From: Chondrus crispus
Taxonomy: Eukaryota; Rhodophyta; Florideophyceae; Gigartinales; Gigartinaceae
Length of the DNA: 64,000 nucleotides
Direction: 5' to 3'
Assembly (NCBI RefSeq): GCF_000350225.1
Contig: NW_005179175.1
Location: forward strand, 60,700 to 124,699
Part shown: piece after piece, positions 10,189 through 21,023 of the stretch
Position numbering within the stretch: position 1 is the stretch's first letter
Layout of the letters: each line of letters starts with the position of its first letter
Notes under the pieces: generated by a model
Told to the model about the DNA's origin: nothing
Databases searched by the model: none
The model's input: only the letters and a program-made list of their open reading frames with translations
Program-made: the position numbers and the translations under genes

Positions 10189-11297
10189 TTCGCTGAAGGG
10201 ATGTACCCTTCGAGTATACAAGGTGTTCTGTTCCGGGATCCCAAGCCGTTAACCGATAGTCAACACAATGGCAAGCCTACCCGTATAAGAAGTTTGTAGC
10301 GACTGCTCGGAAACGTTCTTGGTGCTTGTTCCCGGCGGAGTGGAACAAACGTATTCTTCTTAAAAAAGCCTTAGGGCGCTACCCCTGTATGTCGACCAGT
10401 GCGGGTCTTTCGACTGTGAACTAAATCAAACGTGCCACGAGTAAGCACAACACTTGGCCTGTAGACGAACCAGGACTTTTGGTCACTACCGCGAACGGTC
10501 CCTGCAACCGAAATCGGCTTGTCCAAACTTGATACGGTACTACCCCAATGAGGTTTCCCACAACACAAGAATGAAACTGCCTTCGTCGTACTCGTGTGAT
10601 TTGTTCACAATCACGCCTAGGGTCACCCTCTTCCGTGCGAACTTAATCAAGGTACGCGACCTTATACACGTATAGTGAGAGGTTCAGTGTTTAGGCACGT
10701 ATTCTCTTCACCCAGGGGACCGAAGTCGTACCTATAGGGCTAATACCGAGAGCGTTACCCACACCGCCGACGCACCTCCCGAAGGCAGAGTGCGGATCGA
10801 CTAGACCAGTACACTGTGATCCTCCCCGAGGATCAGTGTTTCGTCTCTCGACGATTCTTGGTCGGACCCTCGCTCAAGCCAGATTTCCAATGGCACAAGC
10901 CTTTCGCCAAGAGCGAGGGTATCGGCAACTACGACGATCACCAGCGTGATCGAAGGGCAGTCTTCTTGGATTGATATGGTACGTTGGCGACTAGGGACTA
11001 CACCCACAGCTCACACAACGATTGCCAAGACCAAGATGCAACAGACACGAAGAAGATCCACCAAGTTGAAACGACAACAGGTAGACGGAGACGAACGACC
11101 AAGATGATAACGACAGCAAGTACACGGCGATAGAACAAAACGAACGACGGCGGCGATGAAAACGGCGGCGGAAACGACAGCAGAAACCAAAACGAGAACG
11201 ACAGCGGAGACCAAAACGAGAACGACAGCAGAAAAAACACGAAAACGGCAGCAGAAACTGAGAACGAGCACTCACACAGCGGAACAATAACGTTGAA
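10189..11297 (-). other. 5' leader of copia B
   Basis: Non-coding leader matching copia C 21024-22117 in reverse orientation. It includes the conserved block near 10240 (CGGTTAACGGCTTGGGATCC on the element strand) that also precedes gag in A and C. It has fewer copies of the 24-bp tandem unit than C. No convincing reading frame. Confidence 0.7.
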
Positions 11298-11311
11298 CTG
11301 GGCCCATAACC
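11298..11311 (-). other. Primer-binding site of copia B (half tRNA-iMet)
   Basis: Same GGTTATGGGCCCAG on the minus strand directly after the LTR as in copia A and C. It is unchanged although the adjoining LTR end has diverged. Confidence 0.85.
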
Positions 11312-12199
11312 TTTTGGAAGGTCAGCGGGGCAAAGGGAAATCGAAGGACGGTTGATGAGGTGAAGTTGAAGGATTGGGTACCGATTTACTTCGAGTCGCC
11401 AACTTTTGGCGCTACTTATACAGTTCTGCAATCTTCTAGAACTCCACCAACAAAAACTACGACACACATACTACAAATGTATTGGCTCTAACACATGTGC
11501 CCGTCTTGCTACTCAGCCAAACTGGCGATGGCCCAACAAACAGACCAGAAAACCGCCTTACGAATTACCACTGTCATGACGGAGAAATTAGTAAGGCAGT
11601 ACAACAAAGCACAGCAAAGCACAAATTCCCTTACTATTCCAAATCCAGCGTGGCACAAATTCGTAAGGCACGTTTACAGCTCACACGTTGCCTTATGAAT
11701 CTGAATCTCTCGTGAGGTCCTGTCCACTGTCAATTACAACAGTGCACATTTTGCCTTACGAATTCAAAACTCGCGCAACGGTATCTTTGTGTCCTGCTGT
11801 ACCCGTGCTGCACTCCATGGACGCTGTAAACCTTTGGCACGTGCCAGGCACCCGCCACCAAGGTTCTACACTTTGTCTGTAAGACTGCAGGCGTACTGTA
11901 CGCGTCCGACAGTGTAATGAGGCCATGTGTACAGGTCATACAGGTGTCAGGCGGAGAAAATGAAACATGCTCAGATTGTACAGTACACCGCAACCGTGTA
12001 CATATTTCACACGTGTACACGTTGAAAACGAAACTTGCTCCTGAAGTACTGTAGAGTGCAACCGTGTACAGAAATCACACGTGTACACGTTGAAAATCAA
12101 ACTTGCTCAGCTCGTAACGCGGAGTGTTTTCGATTTTACACGTGTCAAACCTGTCGTTGTGTCTCATGCGTATCTGCATTTGGTCGTAGAATTACAACA
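11312..12199 (-). repeat. 5' LTR of copia B
   Basis: 888-bp LTR. In element orientation it starts TGTTGTAATTCTACGACC like the copia C LTR and ends CTTCCAAAA, where C has CTACCATTA. It carries the TATA-like box at 11414-11420, ACACGTGT palindromes and CCTTACGAATT motifs. The presumed target duplication on this side is CCTTT (12200-12204); its partner is outside the window. It is more diverged from the C LTRs than these are from each other, so B is the older insertion. Confidence 0.85.
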
Positions 12200-12215
12200 C
12201 CTTTCGCCCCCACAC

Positions 12216-15200
12216 TTAATAAATTCCACCGTCTGGGAGACTACTGTGTTGTACTGCCGAGTTTGATGTGCATATGAGACACATATGGTCGTCGCTTTCG
12301 GCGCTGTCCTGCTCGCAGTAGTGCATAACTAATGCCTTTCGAACGTGGCTTCCAAGCTCAACCAGCGCTCTTCTTTCGTTTCGTTGTTGTATCAACACCC
12401 CATATCCATCTTCTTCGGCTCCGCACTCCTTCACTGCGCAATATCGTCTTGTTTCTTGACTTACTTTCTCACGAGCGTCCAAAATCCGGACTTGAACTAC
12501 GGTTAGCACCATCCAGAACCTTCTGTCTTCATCATGCTCAGAATCATTGTTCTCATGAAGAGTGAATGTGAGATCAGGATCTGCGGTCGAAACTGCAGAA
12601 GAATGCAAGGCATGAATCACGCTCCCATAAGATATAGTGGCCAAAACAGATCTATGGTCCTTCTTTCGCCCGTCTGTTATTTTGCACCACTTGGCAGTTC
12701 TATATATCTGTACGGTTACGGAATTTCCATGGTCCGCCCGGCCATTTCTAAGACGTAGCTTTTGTTTCCATAAATGCTCTAAAAGCTCCCTTGCTTTCAA
12801 CAGAAATGCAAGGTCAGTTGATTGGAACATTTCCGATTGTTGACCTCCGTCTGCAGTGTTTCCGAGGTTCATAATTACTGACTTGTCTACGCGCCAGTCT
12901 TTCCTAATGAGAGACGACGATAAGAGTCCTTTCCGATGTAATCGAAGGTTCTGCAGAACAGGAGTTGAGAAGCAGTCTTGAAGCTTTTGTAGAAATCTTC
13001 TCGCATCCTGAAGCCCAGAACTGCCGTAGCCCAAGAGATTTAAAACCAACTTCGCTGTCTCAAAGCTCCAGCCGTTCTCACTAGTGTCAATGCCTTCGGT
13101 TTCAGTTGCCAGACGAGTCTTCCAGTCGTTGGCAAGACGATGTTCCATAGCCTGTAATTGTGAGTTTTTCATATTGGATTGAGCCACCCCCCTCTGCAAT
13201 GGCTGATGAGCGCTTTCAAACAACCACTCTTGTACATGTCTTACACTACCGAACAGTGGCAATGTATGTGTGAAGAACTCCAACAGTCTGTGAAGGTTTG
13301 GTTTGTCCAAATGAGTGGAAGCAAAGCTGTTTGTGCGCCACAGCCTATCTACTCGAGATAGGTAACGAAGTGCCATATTACGAATCTCCAGAAGCCTCTG
13401 GGTTGCTCCTTCTTCATTGTGTGTGTCTAATGACCTCTTACCATCTATCCTTGAGTCCGGAAAGTACTGCGTTCTGCTTACGAGAGAGGAAAACAGGTCG
13501 AGGAGGTCGAGAGCTTCATCGATAGTAGCACAGTTTCCGCCCTCTCTCTCGCCTGTGATTTTGTTCACGTACCAAGCACTCTTCATCGCCCGTGGTGCTA
13601 CCAAGAGCAGGCAGTACATAGACGATATCGTCATTGAATGTAGCACATGCTTGTCATGGTTGATTAGGCTCTCCTGATATATGAGATAGCCATCCTTCAA
13701 AGCCATCTTGGCAATTGCCTCGGTATCTTTGCGTAAATACTTCGGTAGCAGTGTTATACAGAGATTCATGATGTCGCGACCAATCCCGAGGAAAAAATGA
13801 TCGGGAGCCACAACGCATGAGCGATACGAATCGAAAACAGAAGGAACAACCGGTTTGCTACTGCCGAGTACACGAGGCACAAGAGAGCGAACTTTTCGCA
13901 GTTTCTCAGAGAGTTGATGAAGTGCCTGCAAACTTGTTTCAAACGTATCTGCATCATCCATTCCGAGGGCTTGCAACTCTTCCCTGGATAACTTGGATCT
14001 CCTCAATGCAGTAGCCCGGTTCTCATCTCTCGCGAAAGATGGATGGTCGGAATGGATGCGGGTTGTGTAACAATACTTGCTTCCCTGAAATCCAGACTTG
14101 TCGTACCTACCATAGCTGCATAAGTGACATGGAACATTGGAGCAGTGCCCTAGTAGGTCCAAAGTGTGGGACACTGCAGGATAGTCTCCAACGTACCCGA
14201 CGACATCGAGAAAAAGAACAACCTTCTCTCATTTTGCAGTGTTCATCTCAAATCCCTTTTCTGTCCCTTCAATGATATCATCAATAACTGCCGCCAGTAC
14301 CTCGTTTGTAGATACCCCTGGAGGAGTTAGCCCGATAGGTCTGATGGCTCCTGCTCCATTGCGGTTCTCCGGAGCCATACCTATTGGCAGCATGTATACA
14401 CCACCCATGCTTCCCTTCTTTCCAATGCACGGCGTAAATCCATCAGAGTACAGAAACATTCTATACACAACGTACTTTCTTCCATCTTCCAAACGTCCAC
14501 TGCTTTCCGCATCGACGCGATGACCCTTGTCCATTGGATTATCATCGGCAGATACTCGTTTCACTACGGTTTTGTCAAACATCTGGTTGTAAACGCCCCT
14601 ATTCGTGCCAGTAAGATTCGAAATATTTCTTTCAGAAGATACAACCAAGCTGGTAGCGTAGTCGCCATCACAGTCCCGTCTTCTCCACATCCTATACACA
14701 AGGAAGGGTGAATGCGTTGGTTCTTCCCAACTTTCGGTGACTGGCTGCCCTGGAAGTGCAAGTTCGACGACCATGTCACTGGGAAGGAATGCCCGAGATT
14801 TCGGTTTCTTCATCTTCATCCTTTTGGTACACTTTGAATTGGACTCCGCCTGCGGTTCTGTCCAGTTTGGTTCATAGTAAACAAAGAAGGAAAATACAAC
14901 CGCATCAAATCTCATGTTCGTTGAGGACGTTACTGCAAACTGGGCTTACATCAATCTGCCCTTCACCGAGTCACTTGTTTCGAACGTAATGTTAAGAAGG
15001 AGCCCATTTCACAGTTCCACCGTCACACCATCTTCGGTTGGAATCCGATAAACAGATAGACTCCCATCGCTATCCTTGATTATTGGAGTGTCCTCAATAT
15101 CCGAGAACCGCGGTATCTCGATTGACGGATCCATATCATGCCGTCTTCCTTGCACCATCTCCCGCAATTTTGCTGTCGAAAAGTCAAGTTTCGCCGAGTT

Positions 15201-16049
15201 GCTTGGTCTTACAATCATGTTCGGAGCGCTGTTCTGTGAGGTATACTTTCCAACGCCAGCCTTCGACCCAGACTTCGACAAATCCACAGCAAACATTTCT
15301 ACATGACAAGGAACGAAGAAGTTGGATTTCGCAAATGGACGAACAAGTCTCTTCAGAGTAGATGTACTTGACAGTTTGAGAGTGAGCTGCCTTTCATTCG
15401 GTCTCCAGTTCCTAAAGTTGGCAAGTGTCTGATACGCAGTCTCTCTGAGACGCGTGCTCCCAGTTGCTGTTATCAGTGATGCAATATTTGTCCAGGTCAA
15501 TCGAATTCCTCCAGAAACGCTTTCGAACATGCTGTCTATCAGCTCCTCAGACTCTTCAGCTTCGTAGGCATTGTCCTGCTCAACGCTCAATCCAATGTCT
15601 AATCCATAAATTCCTTCGCTTTCTTCACAACGGATCGTGTCATTTCGTTCGGGGTGAGGACTTGATGGAAGTGCTTCCACGCCGTCATGCATGACGCCTT
15701 GGTATTCTTGAAGGTCGCTTAAAAGCCCGTCTTTCAAAAAGGAAGCGTAGGATTCTGACTGACCGTCTAGTAACATGAACCCATCTCCTGGACGTTTAGC
15801 TGGCTTTGTAGACAGTTGTCTACATGGCCTTGCTCTTTTTCGATGTCTTTCAAACTGAGGTTCAGAAGAAGATGGTGTGTGCCCATCCGCAGTAGTCCCT
15901 TCTGATGCAACACCTTTGGAACGCTTTTCATAAGATCCGCGTTTTTAAGAACCCAAAGACTCTTGCTTTGGCGCCCCATTTGCGACAGTTTCGACCAGGT
16001 TTGCAACTGGAAGTGGGTCTGCAGTAAGATTTGGCATGGACCTCGGCAT
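12216..16049 (-). pseudogene. Tnp2-type (CACTA/Plavaka-like) transposase, decayed
   Basis: A single reading frame runs from an ATG at 16049 to a stop at 12216, interrupted by at least four in-frame stops: a TAA near 15945, TGA at 15009, TAA near 14949 and TGA at 14229. I saw no frameshift. The pieces 15776-15009, 14915-14229 and 14174-12216 share the same phase. The N-terminus has a basic stretch (HRKRARP). The middle reads LYSDGFTP, then MLPIGMAPENR, then VGDYPAVSHTLDLLGHC and PCHLCSYGR, which resembles the Tnp2 transposase core of CACTA and fungal Plavaka elements. The C-terminal 500 residues are not recognised. The copia B LTR ends 16 bp beyond the stop, so the 3' end of the element lies beyond B. 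I did not find its terminal repeats. Confidence 0.6.
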
Positions 16050-16339
16050 TAACAAGATTTCAGCAAGCTTACTGCTCTACAGCCGAAAGAAGGTCTTTTG
16101 TTACATTTGGCGATGCATACGGTTGTGCCGTTAATATTAAAGCTTGGTTCAATTAATAGAAACGGTAAAAAGGATATGCTCCTACTCGCATTTTGATGTG
16201 ATACCGCACGAAAAAAGCTCAATGGATGGCTGTCATTAAGGGCAGCCATGCCATACCGAATTCGGTAATTTCAAATTGAGATTTCAGAACCTATATTCTG
16301 CTATTGAGATTCCACCGGAATCTGCGCGACGTATTTGAG

Positions 16340-16774
16340 ATGAAGGGAAAGTATAGAACAGTTACTGATGCGGTTGATGGCTTGCAAGACGAAATTGACC
16401 ATGATGAAGTTGAAATGGAGATGAACGAACAACCCCTGCAAGACCTCGAATACGAATGTAATGACTTCGTAGCGGTATGCGGTTCTTCTTGCTCAATAGA
16501 AACTGTCCCGCTCTGGGTTGGGCGTGTCATATCAATTCACAAGGACGATGAAGGCGTAACTACGTATCTCGCCATCCATTGGTGGGAAGTGTACAATGGT
16601 AAATGTGCCTGGACAGGTAAGTATGCACCCTCTAGGTTACATGACAACAGGAAACCGTGGACAGAGTTTATCAGTGTCGCAACTGTTTTGTCCAGGTTTT
16701 CGGAGTTGAAGAAATCGAAAGAGATCAGCGCAGCAGCGGCGAGGCAAATTAGGCAGGCTCTTGAAGTTGCGTGA
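16340..16774 (+). CDS. Hypothetical protein, BAH/Tudor-like stretch
   Basis: 144-residue ORF from the ATG at 16340, divergent from the Tnp2-like pseudogene with about 290 bp between the starts. An acidic N-terminus (DEIDHDEVEMEMNE) precedes a segment with a WVGRVISI strand, AIHWWEVYN and TGKYAP, then a helical tail (EISAAAARQIRQAL). The Trp-Trp and strand pattern recalls chromatin reader folds such as BAH, but the assignment is weak. The position suggests a second gene of the same transposon. I do not recognise the family. Confidence 0.35.
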   Translation: MKGKYRTVTDAVDGLQDEIDHDEVEMEMNEQPLQDLEYECNDFVAVCGSSCSIETVPLWVGRVISIHKDDEGVTTYLAIHWWEVYNGKCAWTGKYAPSRLHDNRKPWTEFISVATVLSRFSELKKSKEISAAAARQIRQALEVA

Positions 16775-16817
16775 TATGCTGGGTGGCCTCCGCTACTCGG
16801 TGGTCTGCTTGACGCAG

Positions 16818-17250
16818 TCAGATACGGTAGTGAGGGTGCAATGCCCTGGTAAACTTTCGAGTTTCCGAATTAGCCCTCAACGCCTCTAAACCAGCGCGAA
16901 GCGTAGCGGGACGGCGAGTGATAGTTGTGGAGCGCGTTTTCGTTTGTGCGATATCTGAGTCAAAACAGTTGCCTTTCGATAGTAATTGAGTCCCTTTTAT
17001 CCGTTGCTTTCGCAAGTGTCTCTCAACTGCCAACAGATCGGTTTGGAAGTTCTGTGGAAGCTGCCATACACGAGTGTGCAAGTTGATTTCGGAGGTCTGG
17101 GATGTGGGCTGTTGGGGCTGCTGTTGTTGAGGGGCGGTACCGAAGAGGGACGGAGGATTCTGTGATTGCGCACCGAACAATGAGGCCCCCTGCTCTGCCG
17201 CACCAAAGAGAGAAGGAGAGGACCCAGGCGCGCCGAATGACGATGCCTTG
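16818..17250 (-). pseudogene. FG-nucleoporin fragment (Nup54/Nup58-like)
   Basis: The minus strand from 17250 encodes FG repeats (SSFGAP, SLFGAA, SLFGAQ, SLFGTA), then a Gln/Pro-rich linker. A short helical segment follows (VWQLPQNFQTDLLAVERHL), typical of the start of the coiled-coil half of Nup54/Nup58-type nucleoporins. The similarity stops after about 35 residues and the frame ends at 16818. Upstream of 17250 the FG pattern is lost, with hints of frameshift. It is too short for a functional gene (family members are several hundred residues), so I read it as a captured or broken fragment. Confidence 0.5.
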
Positions 17251-17714
17251 GTCTGTGCCTGAGCACCGGAGCAGCGTTTTGGACGATACCAGGAAAGGAG
17301 TTTTGGGCCGGCACTTGTTGGTGTCAGAGGATGGCTGGTGGCGGTTACTGCATGACATAGTGGGGGTAGTGAGGGATGGGATGGCGTGGAATAGATGCTG
17401 GGCGGGGGTGTGACGGTTGTTGGTGGTGATGGCGAGGAAGGGAATGATGGTGTTTAGCTTGGAGTTGGCGGCGAGGGGGGGTGGACGTGACGATACGGGT
17501 CATCGTAGTGGGTCAAGGAGGCTCGAAGTGGGCCACGATCACCAACTTCGAGCAAGTCCAGACAGAATTTAGGATTAAATTCTTTCGGCAGATTGTGAAC
17601 AGGTATCAAATTTTTATATAACATAAATTGTACTGCAATTTCCAAGTAAAATTGTATGATAATTTTTTTGACTTGGCCTATACAGAACCTCCCATCCCCC
17701 AGATTTAGAGAGTA
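17251..17714. other. No gene seen, G-rich stretch
   Basis: Between the nucleoporin fragment and the pogo-like element. 17350-17480 is G-rich on the plus strand (GGGGGTGTG, GGGGGGGTGG). The last 150 bp are AT-rich. No reading frame with recognisable content. Confidence 0.5.
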
Positions 17715-19785
17715 CACTAATCACTGTATTTAATTTGGATTTCTATATACTCTGGATTCGAAAATAAACTGGTCCAGATTAATTGCGGTTTTGTATCTCG
17801 GCGCTCTTCTTATCATATCGCTTGGCGCCGGCGCGGGGCATTTCTCCAAAAATACAAAAAACCATGTGCGGATCTGCCATGAACCACAGTCTCGTCAGCG
17901 TATCGCAAAGAGTGCAGGCACGAGATTCTGACATTTCCCATCCCCGTCCACCATTGTTCCAACTATAATCAGCCCAAAATGCCGACCACTGGACCCATTG
18001 AACGAGCTCTGGCCGCTGCAATACAGCAGAGGTCTGCAACTCGAGTCCCAAATCTCCAGCGCGCACCGCTCTCTGAACCAGCGCTGCAACCTTCGACAAC
18101 TCCAGATTTCCCTTCAATTGTGGTCAACAGCCGCAAACCGCATTCTTTTTCTACGATAGCACAGCGCCGCTCGGTACTTCAGTGGATGGTGGACGAGGTG
18201 GACAAACATGGAGAGAAGAAGCTCGCGCCTAAGGCCATTCGCAAATTTTCCCATCTATTTACGGGCTCTTACAAAGCCAATCATGCTAAAGCCGTCCACT
18301 GGTGGAAGAATAGAGAGAAGTTAATGAAACTGTAAGAGTCGGGAAGGCGCCTTGGGAATTTATCAGCCGTTACACACTACGGTCTCAAAAGGGTAAACTT
18401 TAAAGCAATGTCTGGGAGAGGACGCAAAAAAGCCGCGTGGGTCGTAGCTTTATACTCTGCACTCCGGGCAGAATTTGATCGATTGCACGCGCTGAATGTT
18501 AAATTAAGCCCTTCTTTCCTGGCTTGTGCGGCAAAATATTTGATACACAATGCAGACAGTGACTCCTTGTTTGCATCTTCAAATTTAATTGACGGTAAAC
18601 CCGTTGTCGACAAGATAACGATTCGTTGGGTGCAGACATTTATGGATGTGCAAGGACTTGTGATTCGTCGTCCGGCGGGCAGTCTTGCCGTTAGCCCCGA
18701 AAAGCAACTGAAAAAACAGTTGCCTTCCACCTGGGGACATTGAAGAGGGGTTTCGAGTCCGGCGATCTAAATGAAGGTCTAGTAGAGAATGCCGACGAGA
18801 CGCACTTTGTATTTAACATGGACAATGGCAGGACAGTTGGCTTTCGTGGCGATGAGAAAGTTAAATATTCGGATGTCGTCTCTGGCGACGAGGGTATTAC
18901 CATGATGGTTCCAATCTCAGGTGGGGTGCAGGCAAGAATCGAGCCACCTATGCTGGTGTTTCAAAATCCAAACTCCTCGTACCCTATTAGAGGTGTTGAA
19001 GACAACGTACCTGGCGTCTGCTATCGGTCTGGAAGGAAGGGGTGGATGGACAACAGAGTGTTTCAGGCGTGGCTGTCGGGACCGAGGGCGATTAAGAAGG
19101 ATAATTTCGGCAGAAAGCGAATTTTATATGTGGACAACTGTTCCGGTCATAATGAGACGAACGCAGTTTTAAGGCTCTTGCTCGAAATCAACACGGAGTT
19201 ACGCAAGTTGCCTGCAAATGCGACTGACTTGGTGCAGCCTGGCGATTCGTTTGTTATCTCTAAAATTAAGGATGCATGGAGAAAGCGGTGGGACGAATAT
19301 AAGGTTGGTTTGATGTCAAGGGGCGAGTGGATAGGGAGCAAAGAGGGTGCGAGCGGAAAGCTCAAAAACCCCGGGAAGCGGTGTTTCTTGAAGTTGGCAT
19401 CAGATGCGGTTCGGGACGTCAATACGCAGAGAGACAAGAATGGATTGTCGTACGCGCGTAAGGCAATGATACGAACTGGAATGGCGTTGAATGTCAACGT
19501 CGTCTGGGAAGAGAAACAGCTGTTTTCGAACCTACATGCCATTATCGCAAAGCACCGCAATCACTTCAATGGTCAGCCAATCGAGTAGAGACAGTAAATT
19601 ACATTGGGCTGTAATCCTATCTCGCCTAATATTGAACTGAAAAATTAATCTGGTCCTGCCTATTTATGAACAACCCCCTAAATAATATAGGTTCAAAAAT
19701 ACCCTGGACCAGATTATTTACGGTGAAGCCTTAAAAAATCAGGTTCGTTAATAATCTGGTCCAAATTAAATACAGTGATCAGGTG
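17715..19785 (+). mobile_element. Pogo-like DNA transposon (Tc1/mariner superfamily)
   Basis: About 2.07 kb, flanked by TA at 17713-17714 and 19786-19787. Imperfect terminal inverted repeats share ATCACTGTATTTAATTTGGA. Further copies of CTGG(T/A)CCAGATTA-like sequence just inside both ends (17767 onward, 19703 onward, 19756 onward) look like subterminal transposase-binding sites. The transposase inside is broken. The exact outer ends are uncertain by a few bases because the first bases of the repeats do not align perfectly. Confidence 0.75.
17979..19588 (+). pseudogene. Pogo-like DDE transposase, one stop and one frameshift
   Basis: Starts at the ATG at 17979. An N-terminal helix-turn-helix-like region (to about 18335) is followed by a TAA at 18333-18335. 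The same frame continues through 18743, then a one-base shift, most simply in the A-run at 18712-18717, leads into the DDE domain (18740-19588). The catalytic triad is visible: first Asp in ENADETHF, second in YVDNCSGHNE, third in LVQPGDSF. The pattern DNxxGH followed by QPxD is that of the DDE_1 family (pogo, Tigger, jerky). Function is lost unless the stop is bypassed. Confidence 0.8.
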
Positions 19786-20062
19786 TACATGTTGGACGAT
19801 AATTTCTAAACTATTTTGGTTTGTCCACTTCTGTTTTCAGCATATCACTACTACTACTCTAAGCTTTACAACCATATAAAAATATCTGGAATCCGAAGGG
19901 GTGCCCCTGGTACTGTTTGGTACCCCAAATTCTGGTTACCACCAAACCAGTGTTGCGGGGTAATACTTGTAGCCCTGCCACCTCCGACAACACGAACCGC
20001 CGGGGACAGACCTGCCCCGATCCAGATAGGAGCGATCCCATCCGGTCGAGGTACGTTACTTC
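19786..20062. other. Short unique spacer, no gene
   Basis: 277 bp between the pogo-like element and copia C. It has small GGTACC-centred inverted stretches near 19900-19925 and no credible reading frame. It would join 27187 onward before copia C inserted. Confidence 0.5.
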
Positions 20063-20067
20063 TGCAA
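20063..20067. repeat. Target site duplication of copia C (TGCAA)
   Basis: TGCAA directly precedes the 5' LTR and is repeated at 27182-27186 directly after the 3' LTR. Confidence 0.95.
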
Positions 20068-21009
20068 TGTTGTAATTCTACGACCACATGCTGATATGCA
20101 TGACACACGACGACAGATATGACACGTGTAAAAGCAAAAACACTCCGCGTGACGAGCTCAGCAAGTTTCATTTTCAACGTGTACACGTGTGATTTCTGTA
20201 CACGGTTGCACTCTACAGTACTTCAGGAGCAAGTTTGGTTTTCAACGTGTACACGTGTGAAATATGTACACAGTTGCGGTGTACTGTACAATCTGAGCAT
20301 GTTTCATTTTCTTCGCCCGACACGTGTATGACCTGGACACATGTCCTCATTACACTGTCCGACGCGTACAGTACGCCTGCAGTCTTACAGACAAAGTGTA
20401 GAACCTTGGTGGCGGGTGCCTGGCACGTGCCAAAGGTTTACAGCGTCCATGGAGTGCAGCAGCACGGCTACAGCAGGACACAAAGATACCGTTGCGGGAG
20501 TTTTGAATTCATAAGGCAAAATGTGCACTGTTGTAATTGACAGTGGACAGGACCTCACGAGAGATTCAGATTCATAAGGCAACGTGTGCGCTGTAAACAG
20601 TCCTTGCAGGATTGATTTGAATTCGTAAGGCAACGTGTGAGCTGTAAACGTGCCTTACGAATTTGTGCCACGCTGGATTTGGAATAGTAAGGGAATTTGT
20701 GCTTTGCTGTGCTTTGTTGTACTGCCTTACTAATTTCTCCGTCATGACAGTGCTAATTCGTAAGGCGGTTTTCTGTTCTGTTTGTTGGGCCATCGCCAGT
20801 TTGGCTGAGTAGCAAGACGGGCACATGTGTTAGAGCCAATACATTTGTAGTATGTGTGTCGTAGTGTTTGGTAGTAGAGTTCTAGAAGATTGCAGAAGTG
20901 TATAAGTAGTGCCAGAAGTTGGCGACTCAAAGTAAATCGGTACCCAATCCTTCAACTTCACCTCATCAACCGTCCTTCGAATCCCCTTCGCCCCGCTGAC
21001 CTACCATTA
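20068..21009 (+). repeat. 5' LTR of copia C
   Basis: 942 bp, starting TGTTGTAATTC and ending CTACCATTA. It contains two diverged copies of a roughly 75-bp unit with GTGTACACGTGT (about 20160-20300), other CACGTG sites (20122, 20322, 20425), and at least seven CCTTAC(G/T)AAT-type motifs in both orientations between 20510 and 20765. Confidence 0.95.
20901..20907 (+). promoter_or_regulatory. TATA-like box in the 5' LTR of copia C
   Basis: TATAAGT about 100 bp before the LTR end, in the same place as in copia A and B. Probable core promoter, with transcription starting inside the LTR. Confidence 0.5.
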
Positions 21010-21023
21010 GGTTATGGGCCCAG
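21010..21023 (+). other. Primer-binding site of copia C (half tRNA-iMet)
   Basis: GGTTATGGGCCCAG immediately after the LTR, complementary to the anticodon arm of initiator tRNA-Met. Identical in copia A and B. Confidence 0.88.

Noticed and set aside
14949-15009. Introns to explain the stops in the Tnp2-like gene
   Set aside because: A TTTGCAG acceptor exists near 14940, but no donor gives an in-phase join that removes the stops. Other stops (14229, about 15945) have no splice signals.
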